Shown here: positions 63,030 to 64,000 of the stretch, piece by piece | Layout: each line of letters starts with the position of its first letter | Numbering within the stretch: position 1 is the stretch's first letter | NCBI RefSeq assembly: GCF_009905535.1 | Contig: NZ_JAAALA010000002.1 | Span: 62,001-126,000 of the forward strand | Source of the DNA: Caulobacter sp. SLTY | Lineage (GTDB): Bacteria; Pseudomonadota; Alphaproteobacteria; Caulobacterales; Caulobacteraceae | Reading direction: 5' to 3' | Length of the DNA stretch: 64,000 nt | Translations under genes and position numbers: made by a program | Notes under the pieces: generated by a model | Told to the model about the DNA's origin: nothing | Databases searched by the model: none | What the model saw: only the letters and a program-made list of their open reading frames with translations

Positions 63030-63755
63030 TCAGCCCGCCGCCAGGGTCAGGGCGCGGGCCGGGTCAATGGCCCCTTCATAGAGCGAGCGGCCGAGGATGC
63101 AGCCGGCGATGGCCACGCCCTCCCGGGCCTTCAACGCCTCGATGTCGGCGACGCTGGCCACCCCGCCCGAGGCGATCACCGGGATCGACACGGCGTCGGC
63201 CACCTCGCCGACCTGGGCGACATTGACCCCGGTCATGGCCCCGTCGCGGCCGATGTCGGTGACGATCAGGGCGGCGACCCCTGCGTCCTCGAACCGTCGG
63301 GCCAACTCAACGGCCTCCAGCTCGGAGGTTTCCAGCCAGCCCTGAGTGGCGACTTTGCCGTCGCGGGCGTCGATGCCCACGGCGATCTGTTCGGGCCACA
63401 GCCGGGCGGCCTTCTTCACCAGTTCGGGCTCGCGCACCGCCACGGTGCCGAGGATGACCCGGCTGACCCCCGCCTCGATCCAGGTCTCGATCTGCGCCAG
63501 GGTGCGGATGCCGCCGCCCAGCTGCACCGGGATCGACACGGCCTGGAGGATGTCGGCGACCGCCTCGACATTGACCGCCCGGCCCTCGACGGCGCCGTTG
63601 AGGTCGACCACGTGCAGCCAGGTGAAGCCCTGCTTCTGGAACTGGTCGGCCTGGTCGGCGGGGGAGGCGTTGAACACCGTCTCCTTGGCGAGGTCGCCGT
63701 GCAGCAGCCGCACGCAGCGGCCGTCCTTCAGGTCGATGGCCGGGTAGAGGATCAC
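63030..63755 (-). CDS. hisA: Phosphoribosylformimino-5-aminoimidazole carboxamide ribotide isomerase
   Basis: This 241-residue TIM barrel is homologous to His[21 protein letters not shown] with the first catalytic Asp, QLGGGIRT, and [14 protein letters not shown] with the second Asp. It isomerises ProFAR to PRFAR. The start is GTG, overlapping the hisH stop as GTGA, so the operon is tightly coupled. Confidence 0.97.
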   Translation of the reverse strand: MILYPAIDLKDGRCVRLLHGDLAKETVFNASPADQADQFQKQGFTWLHVVDLNGAVEGRAVNVEAVADILQAVSIPVQLGGGIRTLAQIETWIEAGVSRVILGTVAVREPELVKKAARLWPEQIAVGIDARDGKVATQGWLETSELEAVELARRFEDAGVAALIVTDIGRDGAMTGVNVAQVGEVADAVSIPVIASGGVASVADIEALKAREGVAIAGCILGRSLYEGAIDPARALTLAAG

Positions 63756-64000
63756 AGGGCAAGCTCCAGGAAGTTGGCCAGCAGCCGCTGTCCGGCCCCT
63801 TGGGATTTCTCAGGGTGGAACTGTACGCCCATGACGTTGTCCCTCGCCACCGCCGCGACGAACGGGCCGCCGTGGTCGCAGGTGGCGGCGATATCGCCGG
63901 GATCAGCCGGATCGAAGGCAAAGCTGTGGGTGAAGTACATGTGCGGCGCAAACCCCAGGCCGGCGAACAGCGGGCTGGCCGGGCGCACCGTGTTCCACCC
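63752..64000 (-). CDS. hisH: Imidazole glycerol phosphate synthase, glutaminase subunit, C-terminal part
   Basis: Only the last 82 residues lie in the window; the frame stays open to its end. The segment contains [16 protein letters not shown] and the catalytic His/Glu in [15 protein letters not shown]. HisH releases ammonia from glutamine and channels it to HisF. The catalytic Cys lies beyond the window end. Confidence 0.95.
   Translation of the reverse strand, partial: GWNTVRPASPLFAGLGFAPHMYFTHSFAFDPADPGDIAATCDHGGPFVAAVARDNVMGVQFHPEKSQGAGQRLLANFLELAL

Overview
The window is a very GC-rich, densely packed bacterial chromosome segment with no rRNA, tRNA, CRISPR array or prophage that I can see. 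The PhyR/NepR/EcfG/PhyK general stress response, COQ9, the ethylmalonyl-CoA pathway pair ccr/ecm and entericidin-type lipoproteins point to an alphaproteobacterium, most likely Caulobacterales (Caulobacter or Phenylobacterium-like). That genus-level guess rests on gene content and the phyR / nepR-sigT-phyK order, not on a search.

Layout. 1-8.9 kb: the end of an alpha-2-macroglobulin gene and pbpC (envelope defence pair), rpsU and coq9 divergent, purEK, and a diguanylate cyclase. 8.9-16.4 kb: a lemA-TPM-TPM operon, a Rieske oxygenase, an S41 peptidase facing a winged-helix/TPR regulator, and a YegD-type Hsp70. 16.5-24.5 kb: maeB, an ankyrin-type lipoprotein, an alpha/beta hydrolase, dapB, an S9 peptidase and a PaiB-like protein. 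24.5-32.1 kb: a general stress response island. The core genes phyR, nepR, sigT and phyK are surrounded by a lipid kinase/phosphoesterase operon, a lipoprotein/OmpA pair, small membrane proteins and an entericidin. Seven sites here match the EcfG promoter pattern GGAAC-N16/17-CGTT, and an eighth lies at 58.1 kb. 32.2-41.3 kb: P450, a Tat-exported PLP enzyme, a cyclophilin, a YCII protein, then ccr, a crotonase and ecm with a REP-associated transposase gene (rayT) between the last two. 41.4-52.9 kb: two tandem pairs of paralogues (membrane proteins, extensin-like proteins), MFS transporter, GH29 fucosidase, SDR, aminotransferase, GNAT, a J-like membrane protein, RcnB-like protein and a methyltransferase. 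53-64 kb: osmoprotectant ABC transporter, a PBP1A, two tiny genes, thiolase, an amidohydrolase and hisHAFE (hisH cut by the window end).

Dispersed elements. One family is REP-like hairpins (GGGGACAGGTA ... AACCRGTCCCC) in three head-to-head pairs: one flanking rayT, one in the coq9-purK gap, and one overlapping the 3' end of an aminotransferase gene. In two places the repeat supplies the stop codon of the protein gene. A second family is a 158-159 bp imperfect palindrome, one copy inside the A2M-pbpC pair and one beside the PBP1A gene. CAAAC-N4-GTTTG palindromes stand just upstream of the SDR and thiolase genes and suggest a shared fatty-acid-responsive regulator. Five convergent gene pairs share 4-bp overlapping stop codons, three of them as CTAG.
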